Positions 52,472-60,661 of a DNA stretch of 64,000 nt are shown piece after piece. Location of the stretch: assembly GCA_042408875.1 (NCBI GenBank), contig JBHOQS010000015.1, positions 248,001 through 312,000 of the forward strand. Reading direction: 5' to 3'. The stretch comes from JBHOQS01 sp042408875. GTDB taxonomy: Bacteria; Chloroflexota; UBA11872; JBHOQS01. The translations under genes were made by a program, and so were the position numbers. The notes under the pieces are model-generated. The model searched no databases. It had not been told where the DNA came from and saw nothing but the letters and a program-made list of their open reading frames with translations. Every line of letters begins with the position of its first letter. The first letter of the stretch is position 1.

Positions 52472-54325
52472 ATGGCGCTGACGCCTGTCCTGAGGGGCCT
52501 GCTCTGGAGTTGCATCGGCTTCGCCGCCGGTGGCGGGCTGGTCGCGCTGCTACGCGCCCTGACCGGCAGCACGCCATTGGCCGCCGAGCCGCTCATCGCT
52601 GGCGGGTACGCGCTTGCCCTCCCTGGCTGGCTGCTCGGCGTGGGCGTATGGGAGCACTGGGCCAGGGAATGGCTGGGGCTGCCCGTGACATGCCCACAGC
52701 ATGCCGGCTGGCGACGCTACTTCCAGTTCTCGACTGACCACAAGGTGATCGGGGTGCAGTACCTGGTCACCTTCCTAGTGCTCTTCTTGCTGGCAGGCCT
52801 GCTGGCGCTGCTCATGCGCCTGGAGCTGATGGCGCCGGGCGCGGGCGTGCTCGGCCTGAACGGCTACACCCACGTGATGAGTCTGCACGGCATCATCATG
52901 GTGGCAGTGGCCGTGGCCGCCGTCATCGGCGGGCTGGGAAACTACGCCGTGCCGCTACTGATCGGCGCGGAGGATATGGCCTTCCCGCGCCTTAACGCCC
53001 TGAGCTACTGGCTCGTCCCGCCGGTGGCAGTGCTCCTCCTCGCTACCTTCTTCGCTGGCGGCTTCGACAGCGGGTGGACCGCCTACCCGCCGCTTAGCGA
53101 GATGAACGCCCCCGGACAGGTGCTGTTCAACCTGGCCGTCTTCACCTTCGGCCTGTCGTCGATCCTGGGCGGGCTCAATTTTATCGCCACGATCAGCCGC
53201 ATGCGCGCCCCGGGCATGACGTGGGGCCGGCTGCCGATCTTCGTATGGTCGATCTTCGCGGCGTCGATCATCAGCCTCACTGCGACGCAGTTCCTGGCCG
53301 CCGCCCTGTTGATGGTGTTGCTCGACCGGGTGTTCGGCATGGGCTTCTTCCGGGCGGGTATCGGCGGCAACGCGCTCCTCTACCAGCATGTCTTCTGGTT
53401 CTACTCCCATCCGGCCGTGTATATCATGATCCTGCCCGGCTTCGGTCTGGCCCTGGAGGTGCTCAGCCACTTCTCGCGTAAGCCGCTCTTCGCCTACCGC
53501 GCTGTGGTCGCCGGATTCCTCAGTATCGTCGCGCTGAGCTTCGTGGTCTGGGCGCACCATCTCTTTACCAGCGGTATGTCCGAATGGCTGCACGGCCCGT
53601 TCATGGTCACGACAGAGCTCATCTCAATCCCAACCGGTATTGTCTTCCTCTCTGCCCTGGGGACGCTCTGGCTGGGGCGTCTGTGGCTGCGCACGCCCAT
53701 GCTGTTCGCCTTAGCCTTTGTGTTCAACTTCCTCATCGGCGGTATCACCGGCATCTACCTGGCCGACGTGCCGACAGACATCCATCTGCAAGATACGTAC
53801 TTTGTGGTGGCCCACTTCCATTACACTATTGTCGGCGGTGAGATCTTCGCCCTGTTCGCCGGCATCTATTACTGGTTCCCTAAGATTACCGGGCGCATGT
53901 ATAACGAGCGGCTGGGCCGGCTGCACTTCTGGTGGATGTTCCTGGCCTATAACATCACCACGCTGCCCATGTTCTGGGCCGGCCTGCACGGGATGAACCG
54001 CCGCATCGGCGATTACCCGCCAGAACTGGGTGGGATCAACCTGTTCATCAGCCTGGCCGCCTTTGTGCTGGCCAGCTCTTATCTCGTGTTCGTCGGGAAC
54101 ATGCTGTGGTCCTGGGTGCGCGGCCCGCGCGCGGTGGCGAACCCGTGGGGAGCGCGCACGCTGGAGTGGCAGGTATCTTCCCCACCGCCGCCGCATAACT
54201 TCCCGGCCCTCCCGCGCGTGCTCGACCAGCCGTACACCTACGGCATCCCCGGCGCCGTGCACGCCCTGCTGGACGGCCCCGGCGCCGGGGCCACCGTGCC
54301 AGCCGGAGCACCGCCCGGGCGGTAG
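52472..54325 (+). CDS. ctaD: Cytochrome c oxidase subunit I (A2-type heme-copper oxidase)
   Basis: Catalytic subunit reducing O2 to water and pumping protons. The 617 residues include the heme a His (YTHVMSLHGIIM), the CuB region WFYSHPAVYIMILPGFG, HHLFTSGM, the K-channel helix and the paired heme-ligand His in VVAHFHYTIVGG. The helix VI motif YSHPAVY has no Glu; the Tyr-Ser pair instead marks the A2 subfamily, known from Thermus and Rhodothermus caa3 oxidases. Two additional N-terminal hydrophobic segments precede the core. AAGGAGGAGAGGTAAGA before ATG 52472 is a strong ribosome binding site. Confidence 0.95.
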   Translation: MALTPVLRGLLWSCIGFAAGGGLVALLRALTGSTPLAAEPLIAGGYALALPGWLLGVGVWEHWAREWLGLPVTCPQHAGWRRYFQFSTDHKVIGVQYLVTFLVLFLLAGLLALLMRLELMAPGAGVLGLNGYTHVMSLHGIIMVAVAVAAVIGGLGNYAVPLLIGAEDMAFPRLNALSYWLVPPVAVLLLATFFAGGFDSGWTAYPPLSEMNAPGQVLFNLAVFTFGLSSILGGLNFIATISRMRAPGMTWGRLPIFVWSIFAASIISLTATQFLAAALLMVLLDRVFGMGFFRAGIGGNALLYQHVFWFYSHPAVYIMILPGFGLALEVLSHFSRKPLFAYRAVVAGFLSIVALSFVVWAHHLFTSGMSEWLHGPFMVTTELISIPTGIVFLSALGTLWLGRLWLRTPMLFALAFVFNFLIGGITGIYLADVPTDIHLQDTYFVVAHFHYTIVGGEIFALFAGIYYWFPKITGRMYNERLGRLHFWWMFLAYNITTLPMFWAGLHGMNRRIGDYPPELGGINLFISLAAFVLASSYLVFVGNMLWSWVRGPRAVANPWGARTLEWQVSSPPPPHNFPALPRVLDQPYTYGIPGAVHALLDGPGAGATVPAGAPPGR

Positions 54326-54376
54326 GCTGCGCTGTCGTTCCGTTTAGCACACGAACAGGCAGGGAGGCAGAGCACC

Positions 54377-54595
54377 ATGAGCATGACCCAGCAACTTCAG
54401 CGAGACCTGCGCCTGGGTACCCTGGTCTTCGTTGCCCTGATTGTCCTGACCGTGGTCGAGTTCGCCCTCATGTATGTTGTGCCGGGTGGGCCGCTACTGC
54501 TCGCCTTGCTGCTTGCGTTTCAGATAGCTGACGCCGGACTCATCCTGTGGTACTTCATGCACCTGGCCCACCTCTGGCACCTGCCCGGCCACTGA
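54377..54595 (+). CDS. Cytochrome c oxidase subunit IV-type small membrane protein
   Basis: A 72-residue protein with two hydrophobic helices (LVFVALIVLTVVEFALMYVV and LLLALLLAFQIADAGLILWYFMHL) and a His-rich end, the pattern of bacterial oxidase subunit IV proteins. It sits between subunits I and III with GGGAGGCAGAGCACC before ATG 54377. It is thought to help stabilise subunit I and CuB, and is not catalytic. Confidence 0.85.
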   Translation: MSMTQQLQRDLRLGTLVFVALIVLTVVEFALMYVVPGGPLLLALLLAFQIADAGLILWYFMHLAHLWHLPGH

Positions 54596-54662
54596 CCACG
54601 CCTGCCCGCAGGAGCCGGATAGTCGCTTGCTCTGTCCTGAGACATCGCAACGGGAGCGCCCG

Positions 54663-55259
54663 ATGATGCATCAAGCTACCTCCGCACCACACCACGCTGC
54701 TTTCCAGGCGCCTGTCCACACGCCCGTGGAGCGTCTCTACCTCAACCGGCTGGGCCTGTGGCTCTTCATTCTTTCCGAGAGCTGTCTCTTCGCTGCCTTC
54801 CTCTGGGCCCGGTTCTATTTGCTGGGGGTCGAACGCCCGCCTGAGCTAAACCAAGCGCTCGGGCTGGGCATCTCCCTGCTCCTGCTCCTCAGCAGCCTGA
54901 CGGCCTATCGCGCCGAGACAAGCATCCACTACGGCAGTGTGTCCGGCCTCCTGCGCAACACGGCAGCGACTATCGGGCTGGGCGGGCTTTTCTTGATCGG
55001 CGTAGGCCTGGAGTGGACGGAGGCGCTCGAGTACTTCCCTCCGTCCACGCTGTTCGGCACCGTGTTCTTCAGCCTGACTGGCCTGCACGCTCTGCACGTG
55101 CTCAGCGGCCTCGGCCTGCTTGCGCTGGTGTACTGGAACGGGCGGCAGGGCCGCTACGGCCCGGGCAATGCCTGGGCGGTGGAGGGCGCGGTCAAGTACT
55201 GGCACTTCGTGGACGTGGCCTGGGTGTTCATCTACCCGACGCTCTACCTGGTCGCCTGA
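54663..55259 (+). CDS. ctaE: Cytochrome c oxidase subunit III
   Basis: A 198-residue membrane protein of the short subunit III kind with five helices: RLGLWLFILSESCLFAAFLWARFYL with the conserved Glu, then ALGLGISLLLLLSSLTAYRAE, the GLGGLFLIGVGLEWTEAL helix, SLTGLHALHVLSGLGLLAL and VKYWHFVDVAWVFIYPTLYL. It should support proton uptake into subunit I. ATG 54663 or 54666 is chosen over 54627 because GGGAGCGCCCG precedes it. Last gene of the operon. Confidence 0.93.
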   Translation: MMHQATSAPHHAAFQAPVHTPVERLYLNRLGLWLFILSESCLFAAFLWARFYLLGVERPPELNQALGLGISLLLLLSSLTAYRAETSIHYGSVSGLLRNTAATIGLGGLFLIGVGLEWTEALEYFPPSTLFGTVFFSLTGLHALHVLSGLGLLALVYWNGRQGRYGPGNAWAVEGAVKYWHFVDVAWVFIYPTLYLVA

Positions 55260-55282
55260 GACGCTCCGCCGCACCGCTCGCC

Positions 55283-55312
55283 CTAGAAGCTCTCCAGCTA
55301 GAAGCTCTCTCG
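55283..55312. repeat. 15-bp tandem repeat
   Basis: CTAGAAGCTCTCCAG (55283-55297) and CTAGAAGCTCTCTCG (55298-55312) lie in the 69-bp spacer between the convergent oxidase operon and a Gfo/Idh gene. A partial third unit, TCTGGGATCTCTCTGG, follows. Confidence 0.8.
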
Positions 55313-55328
55313 TCTGGGATCTCTCTGG

Positions 55329-56444
55329 CTAGAATGTCGTGGAGAGTTGCTGGGTCTGGCCTGTCTCCGCCGAGCGGTAGGCCGCCTCGATGATCTCGAT
55401 CACGTGCCGGGCGTGCTCGGCCGTGACGATAGTCGGCGTGCCATCGCGGATCCAGTCCACGAGCTGCATGATGTCCTCGAAGACGTGCGCCTCCTGGATC
55501 TCGCGGTGCGGCCCCGCGACGTGCGGCAGGAGCCACTGGCGGCTGGCGCCGGGCTGCTCAGCCAGCTCGCGGCCCGGATAATCAAACGGCTCCCCATTGA
55601 GCTTCAGGCCGACGATCGCGCCTTTCGTGCCAAAGAAGCTGGGCTGGAACCCTTCGGTCACCCGCCCGGCCGCGGCGCCGTAGACGAAGGCGAAGAGCGC
55701 GTCGCCGAAGTCCAGCACCATGAAGGTGTTGTCGTCGGCGTCGCACGGCACCATGCGGCCGCGAAACTCGCGTTCCTTGATCCGCACGCCCGACATGGCG
55801 GTGACACGCTTCGCCGGGCCCAGGATGCCGGTGAGGGTGTGCAGCGCATACACCGTCATGTCGTAGAGCGGCCCGCCGCCCGGCTTGCGGAAGTACCACG
55901 ACGGATCGACGTTTGAGAGCACGTCGTCGCCCTGGCGCACGGCCTCCCGTTCGTGGTACGTACCGAAGGCCGCGCCGCAGGCCGCCCAGCAGAGCGTGCC
56001 GATGGCGCCCTCCGCAATCAGCTCCTTGATGCGCTGGTTGTGCGGGCGTAGCATCTCGCCGGGCGAGGCCACGATCTTCAGGCCATGGGCGCGGGCGGTC
56101 TCGATCAGGTCGGTCGCCTCGGCTGCGGTGGTGGTCATCGTCTTGTTGAAGTGCACGTGCTTGCCCGCCAAGAGCGCCTGCTTGCCCTGCTGGTAGTGCA
56201 GCCCAATCGGCGAGGCGATGGTCACCGCGTCCACGTCACCGTAGGCCAGCAAATCCTCGTACGACTCGAACGCCCGCGGGATGTTGAACTTCTCAGCGGC
56301 CGCCTGCGCGCGTCCGGGCACGGGATCGCACACGGCGGCCAGCCGCACGCGGTCCTGGACGTCCGGCTGGCTCAGGTGTGGCAGAATGCCACGCAGCGCA
56401 ATGCTTCCCGCACCAACGACTCCCATGCGCACCACGCTGGCCAT
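55329..56444 (-). CDS. Gfo/Idh/MocA family oxidoreductase
   Basis: A 371-residue NAD(P)-dependent sugar or inositol-type dehydrogenase. The Rossmann motif MGVVGAGSIALRGILPHL is followed by the family motif KHVHFNKTMTTTAAEA; the Lys of the usual EKP is retained as NKT, with the Pro and Glu changed. The C-terminal beta-sheet domain has WYFRKPGGGPLYDMTVYALHTLTGILG with the catalytic Asp/His-like positions. Substrate unknown. AGAGGGTAGAGC precedes ATG 56444. It is convergent with the oxidase operon. The 227 bases behind it to the cupin gene hold nothing recognisable. Confidence 0.88.
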   Translation of the reverse strand: MASVVRMGVVGAGSIALRGILPHLSQPDVQDRVRLAAVCDPVPGRAQAAAEKFNIPRAFESYEDLLAYGDVDAVTIASPIGLHYQQGKQALLAGKHVHFNKTMTTTAAEATDLIETARAHGLKIVASPGEMLRPHNQRIKELIAEGAIGTLCWAACGAAFGTYHEREAVRQGDDVLSNVDPSWYFRKPGGGPLYDMTVYALHTLTGILGPAKRVTAMSGVRIKEREFRGRMVPCDADDNTFMVLDFGDALFAFVYGAAAGRVTEGFQPSFFGTKGAIVGLKLNGEPFDYPGRELAEQPGASRQWLLPHVAGPHREIQEAHVFEDIMQLVDWIRDGTPTIVTAEHARHVIEIIEAAYRSAETGQTQQLSTTF

Positions 56445-56671
56445 GTGCTCTACCCTCTGACTAGACAGGCTCGTTCCGCCGCTGGCCTTCTATTTTCTGT
56501 CTATCTATATGCCGATCACTCAATTCCCGTGCCGGGAACGCGTCCGATCGCTGCCCCGGCCCGCCGGGGCTAGCCTATGCCACTGCTCCCGCGCGCGTCA
56601 AGCTCTCCAGCGTACTACCCTGCCCGCTGGCGCCGCCACCCGCGCCCTTTCCACCATCTCCCTGACCCTGC

Positions 56672-57313
56672 TCAGCGCTCCTCCGCGCCACACGGCGCAT
56701 TTACATAGCCGGACCGGAAGGGTTCGACGCGGCCCTGCTCAGGCGTGAAGCGATGCCGCCAGATGCAGCCGATGTCGTCGCCCAGCAGGTGCAGCGACAC
56801 CGAGGTCACGTTCGAGATGGTGCGCACACGGTGGATATCGATCTCCGGCAGGAGCTCGTAGAAATCGCCCGGCCGCAGCGTGCGCCGCTCGGCCAGCTCC
56901 AGCACGGCGCGGCCTTCGACGGTGCCGTCGTCCTGGCGGGCGAACACCTCTTCCTCCTGTTCGCCGCGGTACAGGCCCACCAGCCCCCAGGCCAGGTGGT
57001 CGTGCACCGGCGTCTGCGCCCCCGGTGGCACCACCAGGGACGAAAGCGCTAGGCTACCGTCGCCGGCCCGATACAGCAGCCAGGTGCCGATGCCGCTGCC
57101 CATCCCGCTCTCCGCGGCCGGCTCCTGGTACTGCCGCGGCAGCCAGCTCTGGTCGGCCAGCAGCTCGGCGAACGCCGGGCGGATCGCCGCGATGATCGCC
57201 CGCGGATCAGCCTCCCGCCGCCGCACCGCGTTCACCTGCTCGATGAACTGCCGCAGGCGCGGATGTTCCAGCACCCACTCGTCCGGCCGCACCCCAAGAT
57301 CGCCCGTGCTCAT
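56672..57313 (-). CDS. Cysteine-dioxygenase-like cupin
   Basis: A 213-residue single-cupin iron dioxygenase of the cysteine dioxygenase/thiol dioxygenase superfamily. The metal ligands are in PVHDHLAWGLVGLYRGEQEEEVF (the two His of HxH) and a later His in EIDIHRVRTI. An N-terminal helical part (RLRQFIEQVNAVRRREADPRAIIAAIRPAFAELL) is typical of the family. Substrate could be cysteine, 3-mercaptopropionate or another small thiol. GGAGAGGAGG lies before ATG 57313. The two Cys near the C-terminus are not conserved-looking. Confidence 0.83.
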   Translation of the reverse strand: MSTGDLGVRPDEWVLEHPRLRQFIEQVNAVRRREADPRAIIAAIRPAFAELLADQSWLPRQYQEPAAESGMGSGIGTWLLYRAGDGSLALSSLVVPPGAQTPVHDHLAWGLVGLYRGEQEEEVFARQDDGTVEGRAVLELAERRTLRPGDFYELLPEIDIHRVRTISNVTSVSLHLLGDDIGCIWRHRFTPEQGRVEPFRSGYVNAPCGAEER

Positions 57314-57650
57314 CAGAGCGCCTCCTCTCCTTGCTCCTCACCCTCGCTCTTCTCCTTGCCCCTCACCCCCGCTCCTGCCTGTTTTCATCCGGCATCTCCT
57401 GTTCTTTCGTATAACTTCGTATACCTTTCGCAGGCCTCTAATACACTGGAGGCGAATAGGACCGAAGACGGGCCAAGCGCCGGATCAGTCGCTTCAGCGC
57501 GTGGTACACGGCACAGTGTGCCACACTCCGGCGTTGCCTGCTAGCGCATGCCGTGTTGCGTCTCCACCGCTTGCCCGTATGCCGGCTCGATAGTATAAAG
57601 TATAAACAAGCCACGTGCAGCGCCCTTCTCTATAATCTCTGCGACGAGCC

Positions 57651-57690
57651 TCTGTTTACTTCAGCATCTGTCTGATTACTTCAGCATCAG
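57651..57690. repeat. 20-bp tandem repeat in the cupin-nitroreductase spacer
   Basis: TCTGTTTACTTCAGCATCTG (57651-57670) and TCTGATTACTTCAGCATCAG (57671-57690) differ at two positions. They lie in a 544-bp divergent spacer (57314-57857) that holds no gene. Other contents are a pyrimidine-rich stretch at 57314-57400, a TTCGTATA direct repeat at about 57407-57423, AGTATAA twice near 57595, and a TATAAT at 57631-57636 without a clear -35. Confidence 0.85.
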
Positions 57691-57857
57691 AAGGAGTAGT
57701 AGAAGTGAAGTAAAAAACGAAGAGGCAAGAAGCGGTAAAGAGAGCGACTGGCGAGGGTGAGAGGTCGGAGGCGCCAGCGACACGCCGGAGCAGTCGTGGA
57801 GGAGCAGTCGCATTCGACAGGCCGGGCGCTGTACAAAGAAGCAGGGGGAGACACGCG

Positions 57858-58454
57858 ATGGCTGTTGAAGGAACTGAACGAACGGTGCTCGATGTGATTC
57901 GTACCCGCCGCAGCATCCCGCGCATGAAGCCGGACCCGATCCCGCGCGAGGTGGTCGAAGAGCTGCTCGACGTGGCGGTGTGGGCGCCCAATCACTGGAT
58001 GACTGAGCCGTGGCAGTTCTTCGTGCTGGAGGGCGAGGCTAAGCGGCGCTTCGCCGAGATGCGCCGCGAGGTCCATCGCGCCCGGCTGCCCGATCCGGAT
58101 TCGCCCCAGGCGCAGAACGCCCTGGAGATCGCCTATCGCGCTACGCTCAATACGCCGGTGATCATCGTAGTTACATCACGGGTGGCCGCGGACCCCGAGG
58201 TGCGCGAGGAGGACTTCTGGGCCACCTTCGGCGCCGCCTACGCGTTCATGCTCGGCGCCTGGAGCAAGGGGATCGGCACGTACTTCCGCAGCGGGGCGCT
58301 GCGCGACTATCCGCCGCTGCGCCAGCTGCTGGGGCTGCCGGATGACCGGCGCATCCTGGGCTTCATCTACGCCGGCTACCCGGAAGATGTGCCGCAGAAG
58401 AAGCGCACCCCGGCGCGGGAGAAGACGGTCTGGCTGGATGGTAGCGCGCGGTGA
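57858..58454 (+). CDS. Nitroreductase-family FMN oxidoreductase
   Basis: A 198-residue FMN-dependent flavoprotein. The family start TVLDVIRTRRSIPRMKPDPIPREVVEELLDVAVWAPNHWMTEPWQFFVLEG carries FMN-contacting Arg, Ser and Asn/Trp-Pro-Trp positions; later WATFGAAYAFMLGAWSKGIGTYFRSG and GFIYAGYPED are typical. CAGGGGGAGACACGCG precedes ATG 57858. Substrates of this large family range from nitroaromatics to quinones and enones and cannot be assigned. Confidence 0.88.
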   Translation: MAVEGTERTVLDVIRTRRSIPRMKPDPIPREVVEELLDVAVWAPNHWMTEPWQFFVLEGEAKRRFAEMRREVHRARLPDPDSPQAQNALEIAYRATLNTPVIIVVTSRVAADPEVREEDFWATFGAAYAFMLGAWSKGIGTYFRSGALRDYPPLRQLLGLPDDRRILGFIYAGYPEDVPQKKRTPAREKTVWLDGSAR

Positions 58455-59008
58455 GCGCAGCCGTCACCACCCGATCCCGACCAGGACGCCACTTTCGAGG
58501 ATGGCTTCCGCTCGCAGGCCGCCATGGATACGATCACAGCCGCGGCACAGTCCCGCCGCTGGGTCGGGCGCTCCCCCAGGTGTGGAGCGATGGTGACGCA
58601 CTCATTGTGGTGCATGCAAGGTGGTGCATGCAAGGGCGCTCGAACAGTGGACGGCGGCTCTGGCGCTTGACAAATGCCGTAGGCGATGAGCGACTCATCG
58701 CGTTACACCTAGGACTTGACCTGGTGCGTGATTGCTGTGCGCTGGAGATGCCGCTGCGGGACCGCCAAGAGGAAACGAGCCACCACCGGCGCGGCGGGCG
58801 GGGCAATCGGTTCGTCGAGCGCCTCTCCGCGCCCCCGCTGCCGGCTACTCGCGCAGCACTGCTCGATAGCCTGGAGATACTCACCTTGCGCTTTGACACG
58901 CTGGCTGGGGAGTGGTCAGGGTCGTACGTCGAGCGGCGCTGGCCGCTGCTCGACGCCATTGCCCAGGGGCGACAGGAGTACGGACCCGAACGCTCTCCAG
59001 CCCGCTGA
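58451..59008 (+). CDS. Doubtful hypothetical protein
   Basis: A 185-residue open frame from GTG 58451, overlapping the nitroreductase stop by four bases. The first third is Arg-rich and coincides with a Gfo/Idh remnant in another frame, so it is probably not real. The part from about 58680 (DERLIALHLGLDLVRDCCALEMPL...LDSLEILTLRFDTLAGEWSGSYVERRWPLLDAIAQG) has protein-like composition but no recognised family. A 14-bp tandem duplication at 58607-58634 shifts the frame in the middle. Most likely a decayed mosaic. Confidence 0.3.
   Translation: MSAAVTTRSRPGRHFRGWLPLAGRHGYDHSRGTVPPLGRALPQVWSDGDALIVVHARWCMQGRSNSGRRLWRLTNAVGDERLIALHLGLDLVRDCCALEMPLRDRQEETSHHRRGGRGNRFVERLSAPPLPATRAALLDSLEILTLRFDTLAGEWSGSYVERRWPLLDAIAQGRQEYGPERSPAR
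58467..58563 (+). pseudogene. C-terminal scrap of a Gfo/Idh-type oxidoreductase
   Basis: In frame from 58467 the sequence reads DQDATFEDGFRSQAAMDTIT then AAAQSRRWV, close to the last helix and strand of Gfo/Idh/MocA proteins (pattern ATFEDGLR.Q..LDAI..S...GRWV). Nothing of the enzyme precedes it, because the nitroreductase gene ends just upstream. It looks like the surviving end of a deleted gene. Confidence 0.4.
58607..58634. repeat. Exact 14-bp tandem duplication
   Basis: GTGGTGCATGCAAG occurs at 58607-58620 and 58621-58634. With one copy removed, the frame reads LIVVHARALEQWTAALALDK, more protein-like than the current reading, so this may be another inactivating duplication. Confidence 0.9.
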
Positions 59009-59031
59009 GGCGATTCTCGGGAGCATCTCTC

Positions 59032-59592
59032 ATGGATGCGCTGACCTGTCTACGCACGCTTCGCGCCGTGCGCCGCTATCGCCAAGAGCCGATTCCGCAG
59101 GCGGTGCTACATGACATTCTCGAAGCGGGGCGCTGGTGCGGGAGCAGCCGCAACAGCCAGCCCTGGCAGTTCGTCGTGGTGCGTGACCGCGCTACCCTCG
59201 AGCAGCTTTCGCGCCTGGGCAGTTACGCCGGACATGTGGCCGGGGCTGCCCTCGCTATCGCCCTAGTGATGGAAGGCGAGGGCCGCGGCGCGTCGTTTGA
59301 CGCCGGCCGCGTGGCGCAGAACCTCATGCTCGCCGCGCACGCGCACGGCGTGGGCTCCTGCATCGCCTCAATCGCTCCCGAGGAGAACGAGCGCGCCGCC
59401 CTGCGCCTTCTGGGCGTGCCCGCCGGCTACAGCCTGCGCGTGGTGATCGCGTTCGGCTATCCGGCGCCACGGGAGCAGGATCGTACGATCGCCGGGCAGC
59501 CGCGCGAGCGCGTGCTGGTGATGGTCGGCCGGAAGCCGCTCTCCGAGCTCGTGCACTACGAGCGCTTCGGGCAGCGCATGCCACCTGCTTGA
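59032..59592 (+). CDS. Nitroreductase-family protein
   Basis: A 186-residue FMN oxidoreductase, a distant paralog of the gene at 57858. The start region LTCLRTLRAVRRYRQEPIPQAVLHDILEAGRWCGSSRNSQPWQFVVV has the FMN-binding Arg and the SQPW motif; SFDAGRVAQNLMLAAHAHGVGSCIASI and VIAFGYPAPRE follow. ATG 59032 is set by CGGGAGC upstream and the family N-terminus. The frame is open further upstream but not conserved there. Possible roles include reduction of nitro compounds, quinones or flavin-linked deazaflavin chemistry. Confidence 0.86.
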   Translation: MDALTCLRTLRAVRRYRQEPIPQAVLHDILEAGRWCGSSRNSQPWQFVVVRDRATLEQLSRLGSYAGHVAGAALAIALVMEGEGRGASFDAGRVAQNLMLAAHAHGVGSCIASIAPEENERAALRLLGVPAGYSLRVVIAFGYPAPREQDRTIAGQPRERVLVMVGRKPLSELVHYERFGQRMPPA

Positions 59593-59632
59593 GAACCGGC
59601 GCTCTACCATCCGGCAGCGTACTCGTACAAGT

Positions 59633-60628
59633 CTACTCGCTGGCCAGCAGGGCTTGGGCCAGGATCTTCTCGGCAATCTCCATCGTCTTCAGACAGTCGC
59701 GGAATGGCGAGCTGGTCAGCTCCCTGCCTGCCTTGAGCGAGTCGATGAACTCGCGGTGCTTGGCCTGGAAGCCTCCGTAGACGAAGAGCTGCTCGCTGCC
59801 GGCAACCTCCCGCGCGTCGTATTCGACGCCATGATAATTGCCGTCTGCGTAGAGATACGCCTTACCCTCTGGCTCGGCGTCCACGTAGATGCCGGGGGCG
59901 TGCATCTCCACGCGAAAGACCCGCCGCCCGCTGCACCAGCTCGTCAGCACGTAGCCCGTCGCGCCATTGTCGAAGTGAAGCATGGCGCCGATCCAGTTGA
60001 TGTCCGGCGTGCCGATCCGCTTGCAGTGGCTCTCGATGCCGGTGACCTCGGCCGTCCGCCCATCACGAGGGTCGCCGCCACACATCCAGCGCACGGTGTC
60101 GATGGCGTGCACGCAGTCGTCCAGCATGCGGTCGCGGGCGCCCAGCATGGGGCTGGGACCGTGCTTGTAGAACTCGCACACCGCATGCACGATCGGCCCC
60201 CGCTCCAGGCACGCCGCGCGCATGCGGCGGAGTAAGGGGCTGGCGCGGCGCTGGTGACTCACCTGGGTAATGACGCCATGCTTGTCGGCCAGGTACGCCA
60301 GCATCTGCGCCTGGTGCCAGCTCAGGCCCATCGGCTTCTCGATGTACAGGTTACAGCCCTGCTGGAGACACCACACCCAGATGTCGTACATGATGTGCGG
60401 CTGGCCGATGGCGTACACGCCGTCCGGGGTCACTTCCTCGATCATGCGGCGGTAGTCGGTGTAGCGCCGCGTCACGCCGTACCGGTCGGCCGTGGCGTGC
60501 AGCCGTTCAGTATCGATGTCGCAGATCGCCGCGATCTCGACATCGGGAAACGACGCCAGCGACGGATAGTGCACATTGTTCGCCATCCGTCCGGCGCCGA
60601 TCACTGCCACGCGCACGCGCTCTTTCAC
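59633..60628 (-). CDS. Gfo/Idh/MocA family oxidoreductase
   Basis: A 331-residue NAD(P)-dependent dehydrogenase. Rossmann motif VAVIGAGRMANNVHYPSL, then the conserved NLYIEKPMGLSWHQAQ with the catalytic-region EKP, and DRMLDDCVHAIDTVRWMCGG with the Asp/His pair of the active site. Only about 20% of residues appear shared with the paralog at 55329. It lies 33 bp downstream of a sugar-binding protein gene on the same strand, which suggests that the imported sugar is its substrate or precursor (inference). Confidence 0.88.
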   Translation of the reverse strand: MKERVRVAVIGAGRMANNVHYPSLASFPDVEIAAICDIDTERLHATADRYGVTRRYTDYRRMIEEVTPDGVYAIGQPHIMYDIWVWCLQQGCNLYIEKPMGLSWHQAQMLAYLADKHGVITQVSHQRRASPLLRRMRAACLERGPIVHAVCEFYKHGPSPMLGARDRMLDDCVHAIDTVRWMCGGDPRDGRTAEVTGIESHCKRIGTPDINWIGAMLHFDNGATGYVLTSWCSGRRVFRVEMHAPGIYVDAEPEGKAYLYADGNYHGVEYDAREVAGSEQLFVYGGFQAKHREFIDSLKAGRELTSSPFRDCLKTMEIAEKILAQALLASE

Positions 60629-60661
60629 ACCTCTCCCTCCGTATCCTACCGCCTGCGGAAC

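Noticed and set aside
57411..57423. Exact match to one 13-bp arm of a loxP site (ATAACTTCGTATA)
   Set aside because: There is no second inverted arm after an 8-bp spacer. The match arises from a local TTCGTATA direct repeat, consistent with the many tandem duplications nearby.
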